Assembly: GCA_026260175.1 (NCBI GenBank) | Contig: JAKCWW010002751.1 | Span: 10,753 to 53,879 of the forward strand | Reading direction: 5' to 3' | Length of the DNA: 43,127 nt | DNA from: Reticulitermes lucifugus | Lineage: Eukaryota; Arthropoda; Insecta; Blattodea; Rhinotermitidae | Shown: one piece after another, positions 12,901 through 27,900 of the stretch | Numbering within the stretch: the first letter of the stretch is position 1 | Layout: every line of letters starts with the position of its first letter | Program-made: the position numbers and the translations under genes | Notes under the pieces: generated by a model | Told to the model about the DNA's origin: nothing | Database searches by the model: none | Seen by the model: only the letters and a program-made list of their open reading frames with translations

Positions 12901-15900
12901 GTTTAATTTAAACATATTCCCTGTTCACATAAATTTTCTTGGCATCAGTCTTCATGCATTTAGCATCTATTCATAAGATGTCCACTCCTGTGAAATGGTA
13001 TGTCTCAAAACCCACACAACAATATACTGGTACTGCATATGACAGAACAAGGGATATGGTGCAGCCTTAAGTGGAAGTTCAATATGTCAGATGAGCTGGA
13101 AATGTTGTACAAAGTTATTACTGAGAGCAAAGCTGCAGTTTGTTAGTCCCACTGATGCAGTTAGTGAACTGTAATAAATGGAAAGAAATACTGTCAAATG
13201 AGATGAACTACAGAAAAAGTCCTCAGTCCACACACCAACCTGAAATTAATGATAAATGACAAGATCCTTGTTAGTATCTCCCAAATTTTTGAAACTTCTT
13301 TCACTATGAAAATAATTTCAAAATTTTAATTATTCATAATAATTTCTACTAAAGAACAAGTGGTACTTTCATTGTGTTACACAATGGTACACACTGCCAG
13401 AAAAATAGTCTAGGATGGCCTTATGGCCAGTTATATTTCTTTGCAAATTCTGCCACCTTCTTGTTCCAGAAAAAGAAAGCCCTGACTACACTGTCATGAA
13501 TAAAATTTTGGACACTGTCTACTGCCTCAGGCTTTAAAGAAGAAGAAAAAAAAAGAAAAAAGAAAAAAAGAGAGAGAGAGAGAGGGAGAGAGGAGGAGGA
13601 GGACATTTTGGAGGCTGCAATGCTTCTGTCTTCAGGTGGAAATGGGAAAGGACGGAAACTTTACAGGTGGGCCCATTAGAAAACATAGTCTCAACCCCTA
13701 GACTTAGCTCTTTCTAATGGGCCCACCAGTGAAGGTCCTCTTTTACCCTGGTCCACCTGAAGATGGAAGCAGAACCCAGTTTCTGAAACAGTGTGGGTGT
13801 TTTAGCCTGAGACTATGGATGATGTTCAAAATTTCAATTCTTACTATGATCATATACAGTGAGTAATATTTAATGCAGATCCCACATTAGTGGCCAGCTT
13901 TTCAGCTGTGACTCACTTCAGTTAGTTTGTTGAATGTGTTCCATTACACAGCATCAAGTAAAGAATTATACACACATATAACAATAAAGCTTCAGAACAA
14001 TTCATTTTGTAAGCTACGTGCGAGAGAAATCACTTGTTACTCTTAAATATGAAGCACTGGGTAACACAGAGGGTCCTTATTGTCAAAACGTATGACGGAG
14101 AAATCCTACAAAAAGTGTTGTAACAAATTTAGAACTCGGTTTCTCAGTGTCTGAGTTCTTTTGGAATAAACAGTACAATGACTGGTGAATAAATTCAGGC
14201 AGGTTCTGTGTTCCCGAAGAAGCAAGAGTGAATGTGGCATGTTCTTTCAGAAGAAGCATTTTATGATAATGCAGTGCATTTCGAATCAGACCACAAAAAT
14301 ATTTGTTGTGAGAGGACGGTTTCGTAACTGGATTTGTGCAGCATGGTGTAGTGATGATACTGGTCCACTGCAAACTTATTTTACAGAGGAGATTTAAACA
14401 GTCATGTAAATACTCAAAATAACAGACACTGGTGGATAGGAAACCACACATTAACATGCAAGATGTCATTATATGACAAGGTTGGTGTATGGTGTACTGT
14501 CAGTATGACAAAAATAATTGGACCCATCTCTTCTCAAATATAATAAATTCAGAAAGATACAATGGGCAAATTCTTGTATTTTTTTTTTAATTTAAGCGAT
14601 GAGGAGTATGAATACAGGTCCTTCCAAAAGGGTTGTGCAATCACCCATACAGCCAAAAATTCAATGGCCACCTTACAGGATATTCTTGTGGACTGTTTAA
14701 TTAGTTACCCTTCATGGCCTGCTTGTTGATCTGATCAAATACTATATGACTATTATTTGTGGGGATATTCCAAAGACGTTTCTAAAAACAACACACGCAT
14801 AGAGAATGACACTACAGAAATTATCTGGTGCAAAAGACTGGAAATTTCTAGACAAGAACTGGTCCATTAAAGTCTAGCAAGTACTTTACATATACAGTAC
14901 ATCAAAATTCTTATGTGTCTTGGGACTAAGGAAGGCTTGGAAATTTGCTTCATGTTACACACGATTTTGATGCTAATAAAACCGATTAATGCAATATAAT
15001 ATCCATCAACATTCCATGCCTTATTTTTAATTATTGTGTTGAATTTAAATTTTGATGCATAAATTTTGGGAAACACCACACATACAAAATCCCTGAAATC
15101 AAGGATTAAGAATTATATAAAGAAAAGCCTATTATGAAAGAATGCAATGAGTAGGCCAACACACACACATGCACGGTCTCTCTCTCTAGGTTATCAAGAC
15201 AATGTATTGTATCACAAATATCCAATTTCAGCAAATGGCATCATGTTTCCACTGAAAGAAAATACTGACTGAAAATTGTTCTTCTACGAACTAACTAAAA
15301 GATCAAGGAGATTACTGGCCACAGTTTACTTGCTTAGGAAATGTATTAATCCCAGATAAACAATTACCAACACACAATGAAACACTGCATGGAGAAAAAC
15401 TTAGAATTATAAAACACAATACCAAGAAATTCATTACAAACAAAATGTGAGTATCTGATTTGTTTGAATGACCATAAAGTGACATCAGGAGTCAAGAAAG
15501 TAGGTTTGTGGTCAGAACATTTTTAGAACATTTTAGATCAGCAATTCTCAATCTTTTCTTTTTAATAAGACATTAAAAGAATCAAAACACCTGCTGAGGA
15601 ACACAATTCACAACCCAGTGCCAAACAATCGTGTCCTTCATTAAAGTACAACAATATCACTGTTGGTTTCTCTCTAGTTTCCTAAAAAAAATTATTAATT
15701 CTTGCAGCGTTAAAAATAAATGTCTTTACAGAAACCTGTTGATCTAAGAAACATACAGCCTTCTGCTGCTCGAACACTGGGATCACGAATTTGACTTCCA
15801 CTTGGGGCACAAACATATGTGTGCGTTTTTCTTTGTTTCTATTGTCCTGTGTACAAAGAGGCCATGCAATAGTCTGATTCCTTATATAAGGATTACAACC

Positions 15901-18900
15901 CCATGTCCACACACCAGATTCAGAAACCCAGAAAATGACTCTGGGCTGCACTGACTCAGCGAAGCACAGAAAAACACACGCTATTCAGAATAGAATGTTT
16001 TTCATGCAAGATTTACCATAAAAGTATACTTTTTCTGTGTGTTACATTCAGAAACAGCCTCCCTATTCTTATACCAATATTGACTCCACATTCTGTACCA
16101 CAAAATCCATGACTTGTTTCGGAAGGTCAGTTCTGGCCGTAATGAAGAGCAGTATTCTGCATCCAGTACAAACGTTCGTTACACAACAATGTAAGAGTTA
16201 AAGTATGCCAAGGAAAAATCTGTGGGGAAGTTTCATATCGTTTATTTTCTATATAATAGTCATGATTATTGCTGGAGTGCAGGAGGAAATTATACACTTA
16301 TGAACACATGGATGCTATTTCAGTAGTATTATTTATGTTCAATTACACTGTGTACACAATCAATGTGGGCTGGGATAGCGTAGTTGGTATAGCCACTCGC
16401 TATGGGCTGGATGGTCCAGGGATCCAATCCCGGTGGAAGCAAGATTTTCCGCACCCATCCAGACCAGCCCTGGGGCCCGTCTAGCCTCCTGTACAATGGG
16501 TACCGGGTCTCTTTCTGGGGGGTAAAGTGGCCGGGATGTGGCTTTGACCACCCACTATCATCTAGCGCCGAGGTTAAAGAAAGAGTAGAACTATACACTC
16601 CCCCTCTAAGCCTTCGTGGCCTGTTCTAGAGTGAACTTTACCTTTTACTTCATGTTTGTACAGTGAATATACCAATACAGCATGGGCTATCTTGATCTGG
16701 AGCATGGGTGGTGTTGTATTACTTTGATGGTTGTCATCCCGCTGTGTTTGCCAATATCAACAAATAAACAGTCAAGTTCCAGTCTTAACACAACTACATA
16801 TTTATAGTCTTGTTTTTACCCACATAAGAACCACTGTCAGGCACCTATGTATTAAGAACATTTAAATAAAGGTAAAAGTGCATACAAATATATATACATC
16901 GATTGTGAGATCTCAAAATTTACACTCTTTACTGCAACTTACCTCTCCTTAGTGAAACCATTATACTAGCTCCTATTTGTTGTGTTTTTCTTTTTAGGTA
17001 AGTTCACGAAATTGCGAACAGTGACTATTAGCTTCGTCATGTCTGTCAGTCTGTCTGTCCATCTGCATGGAACAACTTGGCTCCCAGTGGATGGATTTTC
17101 GTGAAATTTGATATCTGAGTATTCTTCAAAAATCTGTTACGAATATTCAATTTTGATTAAAATCATCTAACAATAACTGGTACTTTGCATGAAGATGCAT
17201 GCAAGTTTATGATATCTCACTGAATTCTTCTTAGAATGAGCAATGTTTCATACCAAAGTTGTAGAGAGAATCAAAACAAACATTTTATGTTCAATAACTT
17301 TTTTTTCCCCCGAAAATTGTGCCGTTTATGAGATAATGTGGAAAAATATGGTAGAGCCGGACAGGCCACAGTTGACAATATAATACGGCGCATGCACTTT
17401 GCATGCTGGCTAAGTAAGGCTACAGACACACACACACGTGGAATATGTAATACTTATTGCTTTTGAACGGCAAAAATGGTTACGCAAACATGCCTCAATG
17501 TTACATTTATACATACATTGCCCGTCTTGGTAAACTTTAATTACCAAAAATTATTAAAATCAAAATATCATATATAATGAAGTCCATGTTATGTAATATG
17601 GACCTTAATGATTTCACTAAGGATCGATAAGTTGCAGTAAAGATTGTAAATTGTGAGATCTCACAATTCATGTTTATATTTTGGTATGCACTTTTCATAA
17701 ATGCCTGATGATGGTCCTTATGAGGACTGAAACACGTACCTGAACACAAAAATATAAATACAGTCAAAATCAGTTACAGCGTCATGAAAGGGGCTGAGTA
17801 TTTTGTGTCGTTATAAACGAGCGTTGTTATAACAGAGAAGTATAATGTTACGGTTAACAGTGAGGAATTAATTGGTACCACAGAATAGCTGACATTATAG
17901 ACGAGGTGTCGTATAAACAGATGTTGTTGTGACTGGGTCCGACTGTATATAGCTGTGTTAAGACTGAAATTTAGGACTGTTTATTTGTTAGTTATTATAT
18001 TAAGTCTTTTACTTAACTTTGAATTATGTGATTGAGAAAAGGCTGATCTAAAATTCTCTTATGAAGTGTAGACTGAGCTGCACACCAAATCTAAGAAAGA
18101 AACAGAAGTTGTGGCCAAGCACCATTTTATATCAAGATGCTGTATGTAGTGGAGTAGCTTGGAGAACTGAGACTTACAGGACGGCCAGGCACGCCCGGCT
18201 CCCCTGTATATCCTCTGGATCCATTTCTTCCTGGAATTCCCTAGTTATTAAGAAACAATGTGGAGGATTATGAACATCATATAATGAAAGGTGTTAAAAA
18301 AATTATAAAAGTCTCCAAAAATAATTGATATAATTACTTATATAAAAAGATATACTAATACGATACAGTGGTTTGGTAGTTGCCATGACAGCACATTGCC
18401 CACTGTCACTTACAGTTTGGTAGTTGCCATGACAGCACATTGCCCACTGTCACTTACAGTTTTATGTCAACAGTTCAAACCAAAGAACAAGGTCTGAATT
18501 TTAACTTCAGAATTCTCTATGCAAGAATAATCCAGATTTTATGCATGGTTAAATTTTTAACCCTTTTTGCTGTATGGCACTAACATTCAAACTTTTGTGT
18601 CAATGGGCTCTTCTAATTCCTTTTCACAATCATAAAATCCATCTTTATATAACTCTCAGTAAACATAGAAAGATACATGAATAATAAATGCATAATTATT
18701 TTTGGAGATACTACATATATATATATATATACAGGGCAGTCAGAAAGAAATTTCTCCTATTTTGTAATGTCCTTACATTCCTCTTTTATGGGAATAACCA
18801 CTACATAAGTGAATTCCTTGAACGGTCTCTATCATTTTTAAGTAGTCACAACTGCTTGGCTCGACAGATGGCAGCACCACAGTTGATTCTAAAATGGCAG

Positions 18901-21900
18901 AGACTGGTGGTGTGCATTTAAAACAATGCGCAGTGACTGAGTTCTTGCTTGCTGAACGTTTTCTTGCAGTGTATGGCTAAGCAACTGTGGGCATGAACAT
19001 TATGTGCAAGGTGGATTAAAGAAGCCGTAACAGGAGGAGCATAACGTTGTGATAAACTCCGAAGTGGTCATCACTGCACTGCAGTAATGCCTGACAACAT
19101 CTACTGGGTTGAAATGATAACAGATAAATTGTGCTCCATGCTATCCAACAGTACAGGCAGTGTGATGGTAGATACTGAAGAGGGTGGATATTCGAAAGCC
19201 CGTGCTCACTGGGTGCCACGAGTACTGAAAGAGGCAAGGTAGGAACTCACCACTTACCTGTCACACCAATATAATATGGGAGCTGAGGGTCTCCTGTCAG
19301 ATTATGGTGGGTGAGGTGATGAAACCAGCACCTAATATTTCAAACCCAAATCCAAGCGACAATTTGTGAAATGGCGCCACACAACATCCCCAAAGAAGAA
19401 AATATTCAAGAGGGCACTGTCTGCAGGAACAATCATAACTACAGTCCTTTGGGATGAGAAAGGTGTTATTCTTGTAAACTTCTTGCTTATGAGGACAACA
19501 GTAACTTTGGCCACTGTGCTGAAAATCTACAAAGCCCGAATGCTCACCTTTGTCAAATGTCAGAAATGTTGTTCCCCCATGACAACACCAGGCCACACAC
19601 AAGCGCGCGCACTACTCAGACCATTACAAGATTTAGAAGAACAGTATTGCAGCACCCACTCTAAGTAATGAATTTACGCCATCTGATTTTCCTATGTTTG
19701 GTTGTGTGAAAGACAGCCTGTGGGGGCACCAATAGACAGACGATGAAGCACTGAAGAATGCCCTGTGCCAGTAGTTGCAGAGCTAGGATAGCAACTTTTA
19801 CCAGGCAGAAATACATGCATTTATTCAAAGGTGGAAAAAGACATTTGTCAAAGATGCAGATTATCTTGAAAAATAATTATGCCTTCAGCAAAGTTGCAGT
19901 GAAGTTCTGTGAAATTTTCACACATTTAACTTGTATACAGCATTAATAAAAAATAGAAGGCATTACTTTCTGACTAACCCTCGTATATATTGGTAGATAT
20001 TCTGTGTCACACCATTACACCATGTGACACACATGATTTTACTGGACAAACTGTTAAATTGATGTCAATGAAGCAATTAGCAGAGAAGGGTTGGTTAGTT
20101 TATTTTCACAAAAAGTAATATTAACTGGTTAATAAAAACATTAAGGTATAAGTCTCACAGGCAATCCCAACTGTCCAGGAAGCCCCGGAAATCCCGGCTG
20201 GCCCATCATCCCATAATCTCCCTTTGCTCCCTGTAAGCAATGCCATTAACACGATGAATATTTATAAAAAAAAAAAAAAAAACTGTACACATGTATTAGT
20301 CAACAGGTGAAGACTGCGAAGGATGAAATCAGTTTATACAAACCTTAGGTCCTGCCATACCAAGAGCTCCAACAGGTCCAATAGGTCCCACAGGTCCTGG
20401 AGACCCTCTTTCACCAGATGGTCCTGGTTCTCCAGGTATTCCTTGCCTCCCATCATGTCCAGGAAGACCCTCAGGACCGACAGGTCCAGGGGGACCAGGG
20501 GGCCCAGGTTCACCAGGTTCACCCTTGAGTGAAGACAGTTCATAATTTTTAATCAACAGGCATCTTGAATTGTTATACTTGTCAGAGTAAAATGAGAACA
20601 TTACAACTGACATGGCAGTTTTAGTAAATAAATAAATGTTGTGCTGTACATCAAACACACGGGGCTAAAATATACACTTTCTGGGCTTTCAGAAAAAAAG
20701 AATCATGCGAATGATACGCCTCTTACTGCATGAGATGTTGCAGACCACGAAATAAATACTTCTCATTAGTAAAGCCGAAATTAATGTACAGTGTGTTCCA
20801 TGATATCAAGAAATTAAAAAATAAGCTTCAGTACGGTTTTGTAACAAGTTTCCCTCAGTTTACTCTCATCTGTCTGTGTTAATTTCATCTTCAAAAATAT
20901 ACAATAATTAACCAACTGCATGGTACAAGGCATTCCTTGGAAAGTTGACGGTTATTCAACTGGTCAACAAATTCTTTGCTTTTATAGACCCATGTTCACA
21001 AAGACCTGCAACTGGACCCTCTTCTAAGCTAGTTGAATCCACTCCACATCCTTGCACCTCATTTCTTTAAAATCTATTTTTAATATTCTCCCTTCATCTA
21101 TATCTACGTTTCTGAAGTTTCTACTGTTTAAATCATTCCAAAGTATTTATCCAAGTCTGAGGCCCTTTGTGACATTTTGTACATGCTTTTTATGGTTATG
21201 GGTTATTATTCCCACTCCCAACTCCCACATTTGGAAACAACACCCTATTGCTCGTCCTGTGACTATTTACTCAATGTATTAACAGTTACCTCCATATCTG
21301 GCTGTTATTCCTCATTTCTGTACCCTGAGGACGTAACATGCCATGTTAACAAGGTCTATACAAAATCATAACCCTCCTACCAAACAAATAACAGAAGTTC
21401 ACTATCATCACACTTATATACAATTTTCAAGGAGCTGTATCTCCAATATTAAATATGCACGACTAGATCCAATTCTAAGTAATCTTTAAAATGTAAATGT
21501 CATCATAAGAAGTCAAGGACTGAAAATACCTGAAATGTACCACACTGTGTTCCATACAGCATGGTATTTAGACATATGGGATAATGTTACAATTTGTGGA
21601 TTCAAGTTTTCTGATTTGTCATGATATGTTGACTGCTAAATAGCTATGAAAGTTTTGGAGGAGCCTGCTGCTTCCATCTTCACATTATTGGGCTGTCAGA
21701 CCCTGAAGATGGAAGCACCTCCTCCTCCAAACACTGCTAACTACCTATCAATCAACATGCCATAACTTCCTGAAAGACTTTGAATCTTCACCCATACTGC
21801 TGTGAGAACCCCAAATTTCGCAACTTTATGTTCGGCTCACAGCATACGAATATTCAACTATAAAAACCTTATGCCTAATTACGATTAAGAAACAATACAT

Positions 21901-24900
21901 GAACGTGCAAACTGGCACAAAGTACAAGCAACATACATGCAGTGAAATGGTTGTAGCAAGAGCATGCAGCATATCATGGAAGAAAGGCACTTTTACATTC
22001 TTTGTACCCAAAACTCAGACATTATAATTAGTGAAAACACATTCATTACAACATTAATATCAATGCTATACAAGACACATTAATTTCTGTAAAAATAAAC
22101 ACTGCTGTCTAATGGGATGTCATGCCATGTACTTTGTTAAATACGTGGCAACATTTTGGATAATGTGCTCCCTTTAAACTTCAGGGAGGAAGAGTAACTT
22201 GAAGGTGAAGGCAACATATTCCACCAAAACACTGGTACTTATCGAAGGACACAGCATCACATCCAACAGGACAGAAATCAACACAGTCACCATGATGAGA
22301 AACTCAGATCCCACATACTGTTCTTCTGACACTGCTAAACTGTGACTTCTTAAGAATCAGCTATTGTGGGTGTCTGTGGGTACGACCGTTACTGGACCCT
22401 CAAACAGCAGAAATAAGACTCGGCACATCTCCATACTGCGGCACATTCATATACAGTGCCTCCTCCAAGCTCTTACCTTTGATCATCTTTCCCAAGCAGT
22501 AACCCCTTCGAAGGTGTTATGTCTGATAGTATTTCCCAAGCACTGCCTCCTCCAAGCTCTTACCTTTGATCATCTTTCGCAAGCTGTGTTACCTACAACC
22601 TGTTACTTTGGATCACAATTCCCAAGCAGTGCCTCCTCCAAGCCATTACCTTTAATCGTATTTCCCAAGCAGTCTCCCCTTGAAGCTTTATCTTTGATCA
22701 TATTTCCCAAGCAATTCCTCCTCCAAGCCATTAACTTTAATTGTATTTCCCAAGCAGTGCCTCTTCCATGCTGTTACTGATGATCATGTTTCCTATGCAG
22801 TGCCTATGCAGCATCTATAAAAATATCCTTAAATGGCGTAATCTTTAGGAAACGGATTTAAATGCTAATCGTATCTCTTGATGGCCTGAGTTTTTCCAGC
22901 TTAGCACAGACATTTAAATTCCTACCAAGTAAACACACAGAGACCAGCAAATGGCATGCTAGACTGTTCACCAGTAGTAGGGTGATAGAAGTTAATTCTA
23001 AGAGACTTCCTCATAAAAATTCTGTACACTTTTCTTGGCTCCTAAATCCTAGCCACAAGCCCAGCCCGTCACAGGCTCCTGAACTTCAGTATCCTAGTAA
23101 TATTAAGGTGATCTGTTTTTGTCATGACTTCCCTTGCTATGTAATATCCTCGACTCACACTTGTTTAAATCTTCTTACATAAACATAAGACTATTTTCCT
23201 GAACATGCTGCTTTCAGCCACTAATAATTTATATTCTTCCCTCAACTTACAACACCATGTTTAGACATCCATACAAAACAACTGCCAAGTTACTATCTTG
23301 TCATATATCCTGATTGTCAGTGTGTTGCAACGTATATGGGCTGATAACACTTTTTGAAATAAGTGACAGACATTTTCAGTTCTTGCTGCTGTTCTTGTCC
23401 TTATTCTTCTTACTTCACCATACACATCACTTCTATCTGCTAGTGTCATTATCAGCAGAGATCTGCAACCATTTTAAAACACTTTTACACATACCAGCAG
23501 TTATACCATGCATAGTGCCTTTGTTGCTGGTTCTGTTCTTGAGTCTGATTCATACACATACTTGGTTTGATCCACATTTACTTCTACCCCAATTTCTTTG
23601 ATGACTCATGAGAATTCCTGCATTATTCTCTATTGTGCATCCATGCCTTGCAAAGCACAAATTTCATGTATCTTCATTTTCCATTTGCAAAACATGGCAT
23701 TTCATTTTATGTACCTGTGGTTTTTAATTTTGTACATACACAAAGAATGATGGTACAGGAAGTGAATGAGCACAATCATCATTGCCTTCAATGCTGTCAC
23801 CATTGTCATAATCATCATCATCATCATCATCATGAACCTAAACTCTCTGTAAAAAGTTTTAAATGTAAAATTAAATTATTTCTTCATTATTTTAATTAGC
23901 ATATTCCCTTAACATGTTTTATTTCCTAACACACTATAACAAATAATTTGTCACTCTTTCATGGCAAGTATTCGTCAAAGTGTGGTCTTCTGCTGTTGTC
24001 TTCAGAGTCTGGCTGGCCTCATTCCTTGTAACCTGCCTGTAATGGAACACATCTTCACCATAATCACCTGTGTCAACTTGGACGCAATTACTTCAACTCT
24101 GAAGACGGAGACAGCATGTTCCTCTAAAACATCAGCATAAACCTCAATGCTATGAGGTGTCAAAACCCAGAAAACCACATCTTAAACGTCATTACATATT
24201 TTTTAACGAGAGTTATTGCGATTGCAATACCCCTAATCCCCAGTTTCTCACAAGGCCTTCATCTTGCCAGCTGTAGTAAGTTCCACAAACACAGCACCAC
24301 TGTTGATGAATGACTGTTGTATGTATATCCTACCTCCCCAAAACTGCCATCATCAGTACATAAACGAATACCTGATTTAGGGCCACTCGATCACAGCCCT
24401 TCCAATTTACCTTAGATTTATCTGATAATATCACATACTTTACAGCAAAATTAAAAAGGACAAGGAAAAATGCATACATTTGTTTTACCCTTTTGTGAAC
24501 TGGACAAGCATCAGATAGATGTTTAATTATACAAAATGTGCAATATACCTCATACACACATTTTTTTTTTGTAATGTAAATTCTGATGTAATGTTTGAAA
24601 ATATACCATGACTGCTTCCTTCCATGATTCTTAACAGTCCATCATTCATTATCATTCACCTTGACATCTCATGCTATGTAAGCAAGCATCACTGAATGAA
24701 GAAGTAGTAGGTTTACATACATACATACATATCCAGTACAGTTACAGAGTAACTTATGAAGAAACAGCCTGAAGTACTGTAATATGTGCATTCGCAAAGA
24801 CAACAGCCATGACATACGAGTAACTCTTGATTCTGCAGCTGCTGAATACCAACGCTATTCAAAAACACATATCCTTACTTTGCATAACATGGCCACCATG

Positions 24901-27900
24901 TTTCCTACTTTGAAGGCCAGATTTGAGGCAAGTTTTACAAGAAAGTCACCAGCTTTAATAGTCATTAAAAAGTGTTTCAGATAAGTCAGCATAGTGATGA
25001 AGCTTAGATTTTCTTACATTCGATTTTAACTTCATTCCCATTAATCAACTTACTTTGAGTGTAACAATTTGTTGAACCGTTATGTTATGTCCGAGCTCTT
25101 GGAGACCCTAGAAATATTATTAACTGTAGGTGAGTCATATGATTGTTATTAAATTTCCTGAAACAAGGTAGTGATACAAGTAAGATAACTACAATTAAAA
25201 CAGTGTTATTCAGATGGAAATAAAGTGAATGCCATAATGCATGGCTTTTATTGTGCATAATGAATAAATCCTGTTGTATCATAGCAGTACAAGTATCACT
25301 AGATAAATGAGGGATAAATATACTTCGGTGTCATAATACTGTACACTGAAAGTGTAAAGATACATTGAAATGTGAATATTATAGAATGTTGTGTAGCAGA
25401 AACACATTTACACAATTTTATGATACTGTCATCTGATAAAAACTTTTATACAGTTTTAAATGCATGACTTTTGAGGTTAGTGTGATGCAATTTAAATCAC
25501 TTTAAAGCTACAAACACACACTTCTGTAAAATTTTGTCATAAATATAAATCCTGATCATAATCGATATCAGAATTTTTAAGATGGGAAATTTTGCTTCCA
25601 TCCTAATAAGCAATGCCTTTAGGTATATAATTATAAAAGGAATTTGAAATCAAAATGCCAGCTGTTTGATGATAGATAAATGCATCTTAAATTCTGTAAT
25701 GGCATGGTCATAATCATTTGTGCAAGTGGACTTCAAACCTTATGAGCACATTCAAAAGGCATTACTCTCAAAACGAACAGCGCAACTGTTTCTTATAAAT
25801 TCAAGAATGAAGTCCATCTCTTTAGGAATATGCTAGAAAACTTGTGACTATTGCAGTACGGCCTGCATTATCTAACGATGAACTTGGGCACTTGAACTGT
25901 TTCAGAATCCTACACGTGCTAAAGAGTCAGAATTCAAGGATGCCAAGAATAACCACCTGTAAAATTCTGCATTCTTGGGTACTCTGTAGTTGGCAGACAG
26001 CCTTCACAAATAACATGTAGTAAACTTTAAATTTAATCTTCAGCTCTGGAAATTCAACATGTCAAGTTTGCTTCTGAATACTAAATCACAGCTCACTGCT
26101 AATATGTCACCGCTGGATAAAGGAAAGTAATGATCCTTCCACACAGAATCTGTCACATTTTAAAAAGTACTTTGTATGACTGACAGTCATATTGAAACTG
26201 CTTTAAATTACTGTTAAGTTTATACATTCAAAAAGTTCCAAATTTAAATATGAGGTCCTCATTTTGAGCTCCAACAGGCGCAAGTAAGAAGCACGTTACG
26301 GTCCAAGGGCCCTTTAAGGCACCTAAAACTTGTTCAATTTATGAAAAGGGACTCTAGAAACTCTGATGATAATCCTGTACATAATTAACACATTTTCAAA
26401 ACGAATAAGGATTCGGTTTTGAAAGGTTTATGTTCCGTTCACAATTCATGTATGTTTGGAATAAATTGAGTATTAAAGTACCCATTGAAATTAGAAAAAT
26501 TATTCAATACATTTGCTACTGCTTCTTCTTCAAGACATCCAGGGTTAACACATTTCACCCGATAGACCAAGGATGGTAAGTTATTTGTGGTTTCCCTCAG
26601 GACAACTAGGCAAATGCCAGGGTACTAACTCAAATTAGGCCTTAAATAATCCCTTCCACATACTTTCCAATTCATTATCTACTAACCATCCTACATTCGA
26701 GTATGTTTCTGAAATGTGTGCTACCACTGCTGGGGCATGTGCTGTGCATAATAACAACGAAAAAAGGCTATGCAGTCATGAGTCCTTGGATGCTTCACTT
26801 TTGAGCTACGGAGTACTTCTAAAGAGAAATTCCCAGTAAATGTAGGAGGTGTAGTCAGATTGCAAAGCTTCCGGTACTACACGACCCTCCCTTTTATAAT
26901 TAAACACATCTGAATGACAAAGTCTCGAATCACGGGTAGTTCCAGCAGACCAACTGAAAAGCCTACAAGATAACCTGACTTACAGTCACTGGATTTTTAC
27001 TTATGGAGTAACCTTGAAAGTACTATGCATTCTGCAGCAGTTAATGATGTAGCAGAACTTCCAACAGAGAGTAGAAGATAGGTGTAAGTCAATTTGTAAC
27101 ACAACTGGAAAGTCTGAGCTCATCTGACAATCCCTGACAATACGCGCAGTGCACTGTGTGGAAGCACAAGACAACACTGGAGCAACTTTTGTAATCTGTT
27201 CTTGTCAAAACATGAATCTGTAACTTTAAGTCAGTGATTTGTAAATAAACATTCTTGTGGACAGGTTTATGCTACTGTTTATCCTTCTCCCTCCAAAATA
27301 AAATGGGTCAGCAAAGACAAAGCACCCAAAAACCTATACTTACATACAGTGTTTCACTGTTTTTGTCTATAGGCCACACACCTAAAGTAGAGCCATAAAT
27401 TTCAGTAACACAGAACACATCCCTAGAGTAGTGCTACGAGTTTCAGTAACACGGAACACACCCCAAGAACGGTGCCATGAATTTCAGAAACACAGAACAC
27501 ACCCCTAGAATGGTTCCATGAATTCCAGAAACACACTAAGTTGATTTACTAACAGCACTGTTAAATAAGGCATAATTAACACATATATAAATAAGGATTC
27601 AATACAGCTGCAATATTTTACTGATTCTCAAACAGATTTCAGAGAAGGAAGACCAAAACTACTTTGAATCTGCTGAACATAAAGTGATTACAAATCCTAC
27701 TTGCCAGAGATCCACTACATCACACACATTTATAAATTAAATAGTAATGTGTTAAAAACTACACAGCAACATGATAAAATTAGTGGTGCATAGTTCAAGT
27801 GAACATATAAACAGTAAACACTAACATACCAGGAAATAAATAAATAAACTGTTAATAAAAAGAACTGGTTAGGCATTTGAAACAGGCACAGTTAGTGATC

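Noticed and set aside
22364..22780. 138-codon plus-strand frame with repeated [13 protein letters not shown]
   Set aside because: It is the translation of the 43-bp minisatellite; the unit is not a multiple of three and no start or splice context supports it.
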